A DNA stretch of 14,249 nt from Leptospira sp. (GTDB taxonomy: Bacteria > Spirochaetota > Leptospiria > Leptospirales > Leptospiraceae). The notes beneath the pieces are model-generated. The model made no database searches. It worked only from the letters and a program-made list of their open reading frames with translations, and was not told where the DNA came from. Both the position numbers and the translations under genes were made by a program. Below are positions 1-7,442 of this stretch, piece after piece (within the stretch, counting starts at the first letter, position 1; every line of letters begins with the position of its first letter). Location of the stretch: assembly GCA_016742255.1 (NCBI GenBank), contig JACVCB010000048.1, positions 1-14,249 of the forward strand, given 5' to 3'.

Positions 1-111
1 GAAGGGAAAGGTGGAAGGATTGAGATTAACTGCGATTAAAAAGCGGGAATGAACGGTCGTTATGCCATCGAAAAATTAAAACGAGAAGGGATCTTTTGGT
101 TTCCTTATTGA
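1..111 (+). other. Possible 3' end of an upstream gene (ambiguous)
   Basis: Two plus-strand frames are open at the left edge and close quickly. One ends with TAA at 37-39 (peptide tail GRIEINCD). The other ends with TGA at 50-52 (tail RLTAIKKRE). An ATG at 49 overlaps that TGA and opens a 20-residue frame ending at 111. Either of the first two could be the C-terminus of a gene whose body lies outside the window. The visible peptides are too short to assign to a family or to choose between the frames. Confidence 0.2.
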
Positions 112-135
112 AATTATCTTTAATTTGAGTTTACT
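108..135 (+). promoter_or_regulatory. Candidate sigma70-type promoter for the GST-like gene
   Basis: TTGAAA at 108-113 matches 5 of 6 bases of the -35 consensus. TTTACT at 130-135, after a 16-bp spacer, matches 4 of 6 of the -10 consensus. The ATG follows 27 nt later with a GAGG ribosome-binding site in between, so the geometry is plausible. The region is AT-rich, so chance matches are likely and this rests on motif reading only. Confidence 0.3.
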
Positions 136-162
136 AGCTGAATTGAAACCATTGAGGTAACT

Positions 163-771
163 ATGTACAGTCTCTATTCCCATCCAAATTCCACTTATAG
201 CAAACGAGTTCATATCTATATGAAGTATCGAAATTTGGAATACGAAACCATCCACGTGGCTTTAGACAAATTGGAAAATCGGAAAAAACCATTTCTAAGC
301 ATCAATCCTTATGGAAAAGTTCCCGTATTAAAAGATGGTGAGTTTTTACTTTCTGAATCCTCGGCTATCATTCGTTATTTAGAAGAGAAACATCAGTTTT
401 CGAATCCACTTTTCCCGCTTGATTTACAAAAAAGAGCAATCCTTTACCAGATGTTGAACCAATGTGAATCAGAGTATTGTTTTCCAAATAGTGTGGTTTA
501 CTTCTCTAAAAAATTTGTCCCAGAAGAAAAATGGGAACCAAAACGAATGAAAGATTCCTCCAAACGAATCGGAAGGCATTTGGAGATCATTGATTCCATC
601 CTATCCAAAGCCCAATATTTGTTTGGGAATGAATTTGGACTTTTGGAAATCCTTTATGCTCCTTTTATAGAACACAACCACATGATGGATACAAATACAC
701 CGGATTCCGTCGAAAATTGGATCAAACGAGTGATGGAAGAACGAGCAGTGAAAGATGTGCTTGGCAAATAG
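163..771 (+). CDS. Glutathione S-transferase family protein
   Basis: This 202-residue protein has the usual length of a cytosolic GST. The N-terminal thioredoxin-fold domain (about 1-78) shows the active-site region SxxSKRV (Ser10/Ser13, a Ser-type GST pattern), the NPYGKVPVL segment carrying the conserved cis-Pro (Pro54), and the SES motif (Glu65-Ser66) that binds the gamma-glutamyl group of glutathione. Residues about 85-200 form the alpha-helical C-terminal domain. The helix N-cap that usually reads S/T-x-x-D is GLLE here (159-162), an unusual variant. The family conjugates or isomerises electrophilic substrates with glutathione in the cytoplasm; the substrate here cannot be inferred. The ATG is preceded by GAGG at 154-157 with 5-nt spacing. 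The gene is monocistronic as far as visible and ends 20 bp from a convergent gene. Confidence 0.88.
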   Translation: MYSLYSHPNSTYSKRVHIYMKYRNLEYETIHVALDKLENRKKPFLSINPYGKVPVLKDGEFLLSESSAIIRYLEEKHQFSNPLFPLDLQKRAILYQMLNQCESEYCFPNSVVYFSKKFVPEEKWEPKRMKDSSKRIGRHLEIIDSILSKAQYLFGNEFGLLEILYAPFIEHNHMMDTNTPDSVENWIKRVMEERAVKDVLGK

Positions 772-791
772 CGCGTGTTATTTTAGGCACT

Positions 792-1385
792 TTAGGCTTT
801 AAGGAAATAACCTTGTAACTGGTTTGAGAGTTCTCGCCAATGATTAGCCCATTCGATAGAACCTTGTGGTCCTACTGTGTTAGTCACAGCTAAATAGGCG
901 GTGACAGGGATATTGAACTTGTTTGCCACTTTTGTGAGCCCAAATAACTCTAGGTTTTCAAACGAGAGTGTCTTCCAATTTTCTTCGGGTGGAGAATCCA
1001 TTGTATGGAGTGTGATACAGGTGGGGGCATTACAAATGCCACTGGCAAACATCGGATCTGGTTGGAGAGGAAAGGATTGTGGTGTGTGCGGTAATTGTTT
1101 TGTAAAACCTAAACTTGCTCCGAGTTCCCATGAACATACAGAGTTTGGTGAAACAATCGTATTTGGTTTGGTTTCACTCCATGAGTAAACACCACAGGAT
1201 CCTAAAAACACAATGTTTTGGATCTGTGGGTTTTGGTTTAAGTAAGCAAACAATTGGACAGCCTGTTCTAAATTTCCAATTCCCATCTCCCTTACATTTG
1301 GAAACTGAGGATGGTTCTTTAAAAGATTTACCTCTCCCTCAAAGGCTCCTGTAACCAGAGTGTGTTTGGAGTCAAATGGTAACAA
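792..1385 (-). CDS. Nucleoside phosphorylase/nucleosidase superfamily protein, possibly futalosine hydrolase-like
   Basis: At 197 residues it is short for the PNP/UDP phosphorylase family (commonly 230-250) but near the size of futalosine hydrolases. Family features are the glycine motif GIG at 35-37, the strand-turn FLGSCGVY (60-67) matching the usual N-x-G-x-A/C-G region, and ENLE (143-146) where the family has the ribose-binding M-E pair. The final active-site segment is AVTNTVGPQG (166-175), with Asn169 in place of the Asp found in MTA/SAH nucleosidases. The sequence TN-x-VGP followed by W179 resembles the C-terminus of MqnB (futalosine hydrolase, menaquinone pathway). That specificity is inference. 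The start is TTG at 1385, which overlaps the argC stop region by 14 nt; only a weak AGG precedes it, so translation is probably coupled to argC. No other start would retain the first beta strand. Confidence 0.72.
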   Translation of the reverse strand: MLPFDSKHTLVTGAFEGEVNLLKNHPQFPNVREMGIGNLEQAVQLFAYLNQNPQIQNIVFLGSCGVYSWSETKPNTIVSPNSVCSWELGASLGFTKQLPHTPQSFPLQPDPMFASGICNAPTCITLHTMDSPPEENWKTLSFENLELFGLTKVANKFNIPVTAYLAVTNTVGPQGSIEWANHWRELSNQLQGYFLKA

Positions 1386-2394
1386 GGCCTAAAGTTTCCG
1401 GATAACCAAACATCAAATTCAGGTTTTGTAATGCTTGCCCTGCTGCTCCTTTCACTAAATTGTCAAGTGCAGTTACGAGTACTAACGTATTTCCCTTTGT
1501 GGTAAATCCGATGTCTAGGAAGTTTGTGTTTTGTACCTTTCTGATTTCAATTTCTTCAGGTGTTTCGTAAAATCGAATGAAGGTTTCCTTTTCTGCTACG
1601 GATTGGATTTTATCTTTTACTTCTTTTGGATCGACTGGGTTTTCGAATGTGATATAAATCGTTGCCAATATTCCTCGGTAAACAGGGAGTAAGTGGGGAG
1701 TAAAATGGATTTTTTTAGGATCTGATCCAACAAAAGAATATTCTTCCATTTCTGGTTCATGTTGGTGGCTCAAAACTTTATAAGCTCTAAAATTTTCATA
1801 AACATGTGTGTAAGCATATTTAATTTCTTCAGTCCTTCCTCCCGCGCCACTTACACCTGATTTCGCATCCACAATGACAGGACCTTGGATTTGTTTTCTA
1901 AGATTTCCTAAAATAGCAATGGGAAGTATCGCAGAAGTTGCAAAACAACCTGGATTGGATATGAAGTTTGCATTTTTAATTTTTTCACGGAATAATTCTG
2001 GAAGACCAAACACAACTTTGTCCATCCATTCAAACTTTGTGTGTTTGAATTTGTATGCTGATTCAAATTGATTTTGGTCGTGGAGACGAAATGTTCCCGA
2101 TAAATCGATAACCTTCTTTCCTTCTTTTAAAAATTCGGGTGCTTTTTCTAAGGAAACTTCGTTGGGAGTTGCAAGGACAATATGAGCATCCTCTGGAATT
2201 GGTGCATCGTGTTTTTGGAACCTTAAGTCTGGTAAGTGGGAAAGGTCTGGAAAAACCTCACGGATGTGTTTCCCATCTACTTGGTTGGAAGTAATATGAA
2301 CGACTTGGAAATGTGGGTGGTGAGCCAGTAATCCAACGAGTTCTTTGCCTGTGAGCCCACCTGCACCTATAATTGCAATTTTTGTTTGTTTCAT
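1372..2394 (-). CDS. argC: N-acetyl-gamma-glutamyl-phosphate reductase
   Basis: ArgC reduces N-acetylglutamyl-5-phosphate to the semialdehyde with NADPH, the third step of arginine synthesis in the cytoplasm. The 340-residue length is typical. The N-terminal Rossmann fold carries IGAGGLTG (9-16). The catalytic cysteine is Cys150 in SNPGCFAT. SGVSGAGGR (179-187) is the conserved flexible substrate/NADP loop, and SHQHEPE (209-215) contains the conserved active-site histidine region. The C-terminal segment DNLVKGAAGQA is also characteristic. The ATG at 2394 has only a weak AGG about 11 nt upstream. The downstream phosphorylase-like gene overlaps by 14 nt, so the two are likely one transcript. 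No other arg gene is visible in the window. No key residue is missing. Confidence 0.96.
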   Translation of the reverse strand: MKQTKIAIIGAGGLTGKELVGLLAHHPHFQVVHITSNQVDGKHIREVFPDLSHLPDLRFQKHDAPIPEDAHIVLATPNEVSLEKAPEFLKEGKKVIDLSGTFRLHDQNQFESAYKFKHTKFEWMDKVVFGLPELFREKIKNANFISNPGCFATSAILPIAILGNLRKQIQGPVIVDAKSGVSGAGGRTEEIKYAYTHVYENFRAYKVLSHQHEPEMEEYSFVGSDPKKIHFTPHLLPVYRGILATIYITFENPVDPKEVKDKIQSVAEKETFIRFYETPEEIEIRKVQNTNFLDIGFTTKGNTLVLVTALDNLVKGAAGQALQNLNLMFGYPETLGLVTI

Positions 2395-2433
2395 AGAATG
2401 GAACCTAATCCAAGATTTTAGGACAATCCTCCT
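2395..2433. promoter_or_regulatory. 39-bp divergent gap between argC and the sensor kinase
   Basis: The two start codons lie only 39 bp apart. AGGA at 2420-2423 can serve as the ribosome-binding site for the kinase. CCTCCT at 2428-2433 reads AGGAGG on the minus strand but is not suitably placed before an argC-frame start. There is no room for two non-overlapping promoters, so at least one must lie inside the opposite gene or overlap the other. Confidence 0.4.
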
Positions 2434-4104
2434 ATGTCAAACGGCTCTACAAGAGAAATGCTTGATTTTCCAAATCTAACCGTATGTAATGATCAGACCA
2501 AAAAACTTATGGTTACCTCTTCCAATTTACTTGAGCAATTTGCAAACCAGATGAAATCAAAAGGCCTATTGATTTTGATTTCAATCCGAATGGTGATCGC
2601 TTGGATTGCAGTAATAGCCTCAGTTTTGAATTTTGGCAAACCTCCTTTTTCTATCGCACTCGTTTGTGCCTTTTATTTTTTAATTAGTTCCTACCTTGGG
2701 AAAAAGTTCATACAAAATGAAAGAGCGAATAAACTTTCGAATCCAACGATTATATTTTTTTTAGTGGTGGATTACTTGGTTTTACTTGCTGGATTTTATT
2801 TTGCAATTGTTTTGCACCCACAAGGGTTAAAAGCCTTACCCATCCAAAATTCAATATTTTTTACTTTGTTTTTTTTATTCCAACTCTATATTTCCTTTTT
2901 TCTTCACCGAACATTTTCAATGGTGATGGGTATTGTTGTCATTGTTGGGTATTTAGGTGGAATGTTTGTTGCTCATTGGCAAGGTGTGGAGATTGATATT
3001 GGGTACCAACTCACTCCACAAGGACCCAATCGAATTGTCCTTGTTTTGGAAATTCTAAAAGTCATATTACTATTTGCCAAGACAGTTTGTATTGTTAAAT
3101 TGGTTTCTTTTTTACTCGATATATTAGAAAACAATAACCAAAAATTATCAGAAGAATTAAACCAAAGGGAAACAAGTTTGATTCAAAATGATCGTCTTGT
3201 GACTCTTGGGTCCCTTGCATCGAACGTTGCTCACGAAATTAAAAACCCACTTGCAGGTATTAAATCGATGGTTTCTTATCTTTTGAGTGAAGAACAAAAT
3301 TATCTTACAAACAAAGACCCACTATGGTATGAAAAGGAAAAACAAATTCGTTGGAAACACCGAACCAAAAAAGAAAAAAGGGAGGAATTGGATGTAATCC
3401 TCGAACTATTTCCTTTTCTCGAACGACAAGACCGTTTTTATTTTGCAGATCGTTGTATCGAACTCGGTATTGATTATAAAAGTTTTGAAGGGATTTCGGG
3501 AGAAGACAAAACTTCTTGGGATTTTATTTTTTTATGGTTAAAATACAAAACCATGGAGAATGCAAGTTTACTCATTACGAATGCAATTGATCGTACAGAA
3601 AAAGTAATCTCAACCTTCCAACAATTTTCAAAACCATATGCGGACAAAGAAAAATCATTCGTTAAGATCGGAGTCGGAATTCGTGATATACTCATTTTAT
3701 ACAATCAGTATTGGGAAATGAACCGACTCCTGATTACGGAAATCGATGACCAACTTTCGACGTATGTGAATGAAGCATCTATGAAATTAGTTTGGTCCCA
3801 TTTGATTTTTAATGCCATACAAGCCACTGAGCCTAAAACAGGGGAAATCAAAGTAAAAGTTTCCACTGATAACTCAGAAAGGATAGAAATCAGAATCATC
3901 GACAATGGAATTGGAATTCCAATCGACTTACAAAAAAATATCTTCCAACCTTTTTTTACAACAAAGGAGAAGGGGGAAGGAATTGGACTTGGTCTATTCA
4001 TTTGCAAAACCATCATCACGGAACAAAATGGAACCATATCATTTGTGTCCCATCCAGGGAAAACAGAATTCATTGTGAACTTACCAATCATCAAATCAAA
4101 TTAA
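2434..4104 (+). CDS. Membrane sensor histidine kinase with an extended insertion in the DHp domain
   Basis: This 556-residue protein has about 40 cytoplasmic N-terminal residues, then six hydrophobic segments (about 45-68, 72-90, 104-127, 138-158, 161-182, 201-231). A short coiled linker (232-252) leads to the kinase core. The H-box AHEIKNPLAG places the phospho-accepting histidine at His267. The ATP-binding domain shows the N-box around Asn460 (HLIFNAIQA), G1 DNGIG (490-494), F-box FFTTKEKGEG (507-516) and G2 GIGLGL (516-521). The H-box type is NtrB-like. About 80-90 extra residues (about 286-375) separate the two DHp helices; the second helix is RTEKVISTFQQFSKP at 387-401. No extracytoplasmic domain of useful size exists, so sensing is probably through the membrane bundle or a partner. 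The start is supported by AGGA 10 nt upstream. The haem lipoprotein gene follows after 18 bp, implying an operon. Confidence 0.9.
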   Translation: MSNGSTREMLDFPNLTVCNDQTKKLMVTSSNLLEQFANQMKSKGLLILISIRMVIAWIAVIASVLNFGKPPFSIALVCAFYFLISSYLGKKFIQNERANKLSNPTIIFFLVVDYLVLLAGFYFAIVLHPQGLKALPIQNSIFFTLFFLFQLYISFFLHRTFSMVMGIVVIVGYLGGMFVAHWQGVEIDIGYQLTPQGPNRIVLVLEILKVILLFAKTVCIVKLVSFLLDILENNNQKLSEELNQRETSLIQNDRLVTLGSLASNVAHEIKNPLAGIKSMVSYLLSEEQNYLTNKDPLWYEKEKQIRWKHRTKKEKREELDVILELFPFLERQDRFYFADRCIELGIDYKSFEGISGEDKTSWDFIFLWLKYKTMENASLLITNAIDRTEKVISTFQQFSKPYADKEKSFVKIGVGIRDILILYNQYWEMNRLLITEIDDQLSTYVNEASMKLVWSHLIFNAIQATEPKTGEIKVKVSTDNSERIEIRIIDNGIGIPIDLQKNIFQPFFTTKEKGEGIGLGLFICKTIITEQNGTISFVSHPGKTEFIVNLPIIKSN

Positions 4105-4122
4105 ATACAAAAGGAAATACGT

Positions 4123-4680
4123 ATGAATCAGATCAGATGGAACGTGTTAGTTTTTCTCCTCTTCTCAATTCCTATTTACAATTGCCAAAAAGAAACTATC
4201 AATTATGAATCATTGGCAATTCAGATTACAAACGAAGCAAAATCCAATTTACAAAAAAAACTTTCGACTGCTTTGTCTGAAGGTGGGACTACCTCTGCCA
4301 TTCCCTTCTGCAAACAAAATGCTCTAGGTTTCACCGCTAACATGGGAAAAGCAAATCATGTCATATTAAAACGTGTAACAGATAGGCCTCGCAATGTGAA
4401 TAACCTTCTTTCCCCTGAGGAGGTGTTGGTATTTAAGGAAATCCAAAAGCAGAAATCAAGTGAAGGTGTATTTCCAAGTCGAGTTGTCTCGTCTCATGAA
4501 AATGTGAAGGTGTATGTTCCCATACCACTTATGGGACAATGTGTTGCCTGTCATGGAAAAAAAGAAGAAATGTCAACTGAAACCAAAACGACCCTGAATA
4601 AACTCTATCCGAATGATTTGGCAATCAATTACCAAGTTGGAGATCTGCGTGGACTCTTTGTTGTCATCTTTAAGAAATGA
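4123..4680 (+). CDS. DUF3365 (Tll0287-like) haem c lipoprotein
   Basis: The protein has 185 residues. A hydrophobic N-terminus (7-19) ends at IYNC, giving a spirochaete-type lipobox with acylated Cys21, so it should be a periplasm-facing lipoprotein. The mature part matches the DUF3365/Tll0287-like domain in several places: IPFCKQNA near Cys63, the KRVTDRPRN-type segment at 83-91, and a single c-type haem site CVACH (Cys140, Cys143, His144) near the C-terminus. In this family the domain is PAS-like, binds haem covalently, and is often the sensor part of kinases and chemoreceptors. Here it is a separate protein encoded 18 bp after a membrane histidine kinase and 17 bp before a hybrid kinase, which suggests that it supplies a redox or gas (O2, NO, CO) signal to one of them. 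That role is inferred. AAGGA about 8 nt upstream supports the ATG. Confidence 0.87.
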   Translation: MNQIRWNVLVFLLFSIPIYNCQKETINYESLAIQITNEAKSNLQKKLSTALSEGGTTSAIPFCKQNALGFTANMGKANHVILKRVTDRPRNVNNLLSPEEVLVFKEIQKQKSSEGVFPSRVVSSHENVKVYVPIPLMGQCVACHGKKEEMSTETKTTLNKLYPNDLAINYQVGDLRGLFVVIFKK

Positions 4681-4697
4681 AGTTTAGCACATAAAAT

Positions 4698-7442
4698 ATG
4701 ATAAGTCCAGTCAAATTCATCGCTAACAAACCAGAGTTATGTGAATTTGTATTTGAGAAAGCTTCATTCGGCTATTTAGTCTGGGATACAAATGTAGGTA
4801 TCGTGTATCCCAGCCCTGTAGCAACAAAATCAATGGGTCTCACTATCGACCAACCTTTTCCAGAGGAATGTCTTCTAACCCACTCGGGCATCAAGATACA
4901 TTCCGAAAAAACTATAACAGATTCCATTTTAGGTAGAATTTGTTTTGATCCCAGTAATAGTGCTGGTTTTCCATTTCGGTTCCATACAAAAGAATTTAAT
5001 GAATTCGGTAGAAAATTTATCTTACTTGCCTTAGATTCTTTTTCAGAAGGAAAAGAAAAGTTATTACCTCCCATTTTACAATCTTTAGAAATATCTAGAG
5101 ATTTATTTACATCCTCTTTTCGATATTCGAATATTGGAATGGATATCTCAAATCCACATGGTGAGATGATAGAAGTAAATCCTATTTTTTGCGAATGGCT
5201 TGGTTACCAAGCGGAGGAGTTAAAAGAAAAAAAATTATCGGATCTCACACACCCAGATGATCTTGAATTGGAATTAGCTTACTTAGAAAAATTAAATCGA
5301 GGGCTCATACCAAGTTTTCAAATTAAAAAACGTTACTTAACGAAAGACAACCAAACCATTTGGGCAATACTGAATAAATCCATTATTCGTGATCATTTAG
5401 GAAATCCTATTTATTATTTGGATCAAATTTTAAACATTAATGATTCCATCCAGTCCGAAATGGAACTTCGATCCATCTCACGGTTGTTAGACCAGATGGC
5501 AAATTTAGCAAAAATTGGAGGTTGGGATTTAGATTTAAAAACTAACCACGCCAATTGGACCAATGTAACAAAACGAATCCATGAAGTCAGTGATGACTTT
5601 GTTCCAAGCGTAGAAACAGGATTACAATTTTATCATAGTGAAGAAAGTCGAAATAAAATTACTAATGCCGTACAAGAACTTTTGGAAACTGGAAAGGAAT
5701 ATGATTTAGAGTTGGAGATGGTGACTGCAAAAGGGAACCAAACATGGGTTAGAACCATTGGCCGTGCAGAATATGAAGATAACCGTGTTGTAAAAATTTA
5801 TGGTATCATCCAAGACATTAACGAAAGAAAAAAATGGGAAATGGCTTTGGCTTCGCAAACGGCTATTTTATGGTCATTTGTTGAACACGCTCCAGCAGCT
5901 GTTGCAATGCTCGACCAAGAGATGCGTTACGTTGCTCTTAGCCAAAGGTGGATTGATGATTATAAAATCCCCCTCACTAAAGAAGAGATCATTGGTAAAT
6001 GCCATTATGAAATTTTTCCCAATATTGGAGACGAATGGAAAAATATCCATTCTCGTGGTTTAAAAGGTGAAATTTTAAAAAGGGATGAAGATATTTGGCG
6101 GCCTCCAGGTTGGGATAAAGACCAAGTGATCCAATGGGAAATTCGACCTTGGAGTTTACTCACTGGTGGAATTGGTGGTATTTTGATGTTCACAAGGGAT
6201 ATTACAGAATCCTATGAAACCAAACTTGAGTTAAAACATGCTAAGGATTTGGCTGAAAATGCTTACAATGCCAAATCAGAATTTTTAGCGAATATGAGTC
6301 ATGAGATTCGCACTCCTCTGAATGGAATTATAGGTTATTCGGACTTACTTGCTGAAACATTGGTTGATACTTCTTTTAATGAATATGCACAAATCGTAAA
6401 ACAATCGGCTCATACGCTTTTAAATATCGTAAATGATATATTGGATTTTTCAAAGGCTGAAGCAGGAAAATTACAATTAGCAGAAGAAGCCAATGATTTA
6501 AAAAAATTAGTTCTAGAAGCGATTAAAATTATGGATATCCAAGCAATTATGAAAGGTTTGGATATTCGTTTGTACATGGATGAGAACATTCCGCAAACTT
6601 TAATGTTTGATTCCAATCGTTTGCGGCAGGTTCTATTGAATTTGATTGGAAATGCAATTAAATTTACGGAAAAGGGTTATATCGAATGTAAACTTGTTAG
6701 TCTGGAAACAAGTGAAAAAAATGTAGTTAAAATTAGAATTTCTGTAAAAGATACAGGGATTGGAATCGCAAAAGAAAACCAAAAGAAAATATTTGATTCA
6801 TTTACACAGGAGGATTTTTCCACAACACGAAAGTTTGGTGGGACAGGTCTTGGTCTTGCGATTTGTAGGCAACTATTAAGTTTGATGAAGTCAAAGTTAA
6901 AATTGAATAGTGAAATTGGAGAAGGGAGTGAATTTTATTTTGAGATTCCTTTGCGTATACCAGAGCATGATCCAATTTTACAAACAGAATCGATTTTGAC
7001 GACGAGTGAATCCGAAGATTTTTATGGTTCCAATACAAGAGATCTTACAATAAAGATTTTGGTGGTTGAGGATAATGCTGTGAATATGGGTTTGATGAAA
7101 AATTTTATCAAACGGATTCTAAAGGATGCGGTGATTCTCGAAGCAGAAAATGGAGAGGAAGCAATCAAAGTTTTTCAAAACGAATCTCCCAATTTGATCC
7201 TGATGGATATCCAAATGCCGATTAAAAATGGTTATGATGCAACAATCGAAATTCGAAAAATTCAGAATGGGAAAAATATACCCATTATTGCTGTCACAGC
7301 GGGAATCATAGCTGGTGAAAAAGAAAAATGTTTTGAAGTGGGTATGAATGATTATTTGAGTAAACCAATTCAAAAAGAAAATCTAAAACAAATGCTTTTC
7401 AAATGGTTAGAAAATAAAAACTCAAGTATCAAATCGAAATAA
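4698..7442 (+). CDS. Soluble multi-PAS hybrid histidine kinase with C-terminal receiver domain
   Basis: This 914-residue protein has no membrane segment. A degenerate PAS-like region occupies about 12-115, followed by PAS domains at about 135-250, 265-377 (ending IIQDINERKKWE) and 385-503 (with HYEIFP and a WEIRPW segment typical of PAS_4 in hybrid kinases). A coiled linker (503-527) leads to the H-box FLANMSHEIRTPLNG with His535, the N-box Asn652 (LIGNAIKFT), G1 DTGIG (685-689) and G2 GGTGLGL (714-720). The receiver domain spans about 785-905: acidic pair Glu790/Asp791, phospho-acceptor Asp837 in LMDIQMP, Thr867 and Lys889 (SKP). All catalytic positions are present, so both autophosphorylation and intramolecular transfer should be possible. 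No output domain follows. The ATG lies 17 bp after the haem lipoprotein and lacks a clear Shine-Dalgarno, so translation may be coupled. The 3' end overlaps a convergent porin gene by 21 bp. Confidence 0.92.
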   Translation: MISPVKFIANKPELCEFVFEKASFGYLVWDTNVGIVYPSPVATKSMGLTIDQPFPEECLLTHSGIKIHSEKTITDSILGRICFDPSNSAGFPFRFHTKEFNEFGRKFILLALDSFSEGKEKLLPPILQSLEISRDLFTSSFRYSNIGMDISNPHGEMIEVNPIFCEWLGYQAEELKEKKLSDLTHPDDLELELAYLEKLNRGLIPSFQIKKRYLTKDNQTIWAILNKSIIRDHLGNPIYYLDQILNINDSIQSEMELRSISRLLDQMANLAKIGGWDLDLKTNHANWTNVTKRIHEVSDDFVPSVETGLQFYHSEESRNKITNAVQELLETGKEYDLELEMVTAKGNQTWVRTIGRAEYEDNRVVKIYGIIQDINERKKWEMALASQTAILWSFVEHAPAAVAMLDQEMRYVALSQRWIDDYKIPLTKEEIIGKCHYEIFPNIGDEWKNIHSRGLKGEILKRDEDIWRPPGWDKDQVIQWEIRPWSLLTGGIGGILMFTRDITESYETKLELKHAKDLAENAYNAKSEFLANMSHEIRTPLNGIIGYSDLLAETLVDTSFNEYAQIVKQSAHTLLNIVNDILDFSKAEAGKLQLAEEANDLKKLVLEAIKIMDIQAIMKGLDIRLYMDENIPQTLMFDSNRLRQVLLNLIGNAIKFTEKGYIECKLVSLETSEKNVVKIRISVKDTGIGIAKENQKKIFDSFTQEDFSTTRKFGGTGLGLAICRQLLSLMKSKLKLNSEIGEGSEFYFEIPLRIPEHDPILQTESILTTSESEDFYGSNTRDLTIKILVVEDNAVNMGLMKNFIKRILKDAVILEAENGEEAIKVFQNESPNLILMDIQMPIKNGYDATIEIRKIQNGKNIPIIAVTAGIIAGEKEKCFEVGMNDYLSKPIQKENLKQMLFKWLENKNSSIKSK

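Noticed and set aside
772..791. Short repeated word TTTAGGC between the GST-like and phosphorylase-like genes
   Set aside because: It is two copies of a 7-bp word overlapping the end of a coding region, without any hairpin or mobile-element context.
901..1354. Plus-strand open frames opposite the phosphorylase-like gene
   Set aside because: The minus-strand frame has recognisable family motifs and is overlapped by argC in operon fashion; the opposite frames have no motifs or ribosome-binding sites.
2428..2433. AGGAGG on the minus strand before argC
   Set aside because: It is about 34 nt from the argC ATG and no start codon in the argC frame lies at a usable distance, so it is not the argC ribosome-binding site.
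3474..4094. Two minus-strand open frames inside the membrane histidine kinase gene
   Set aside because: They lie opposite the conserved kinase core and have no recognisable domains; they are shadows of the real coding frame.
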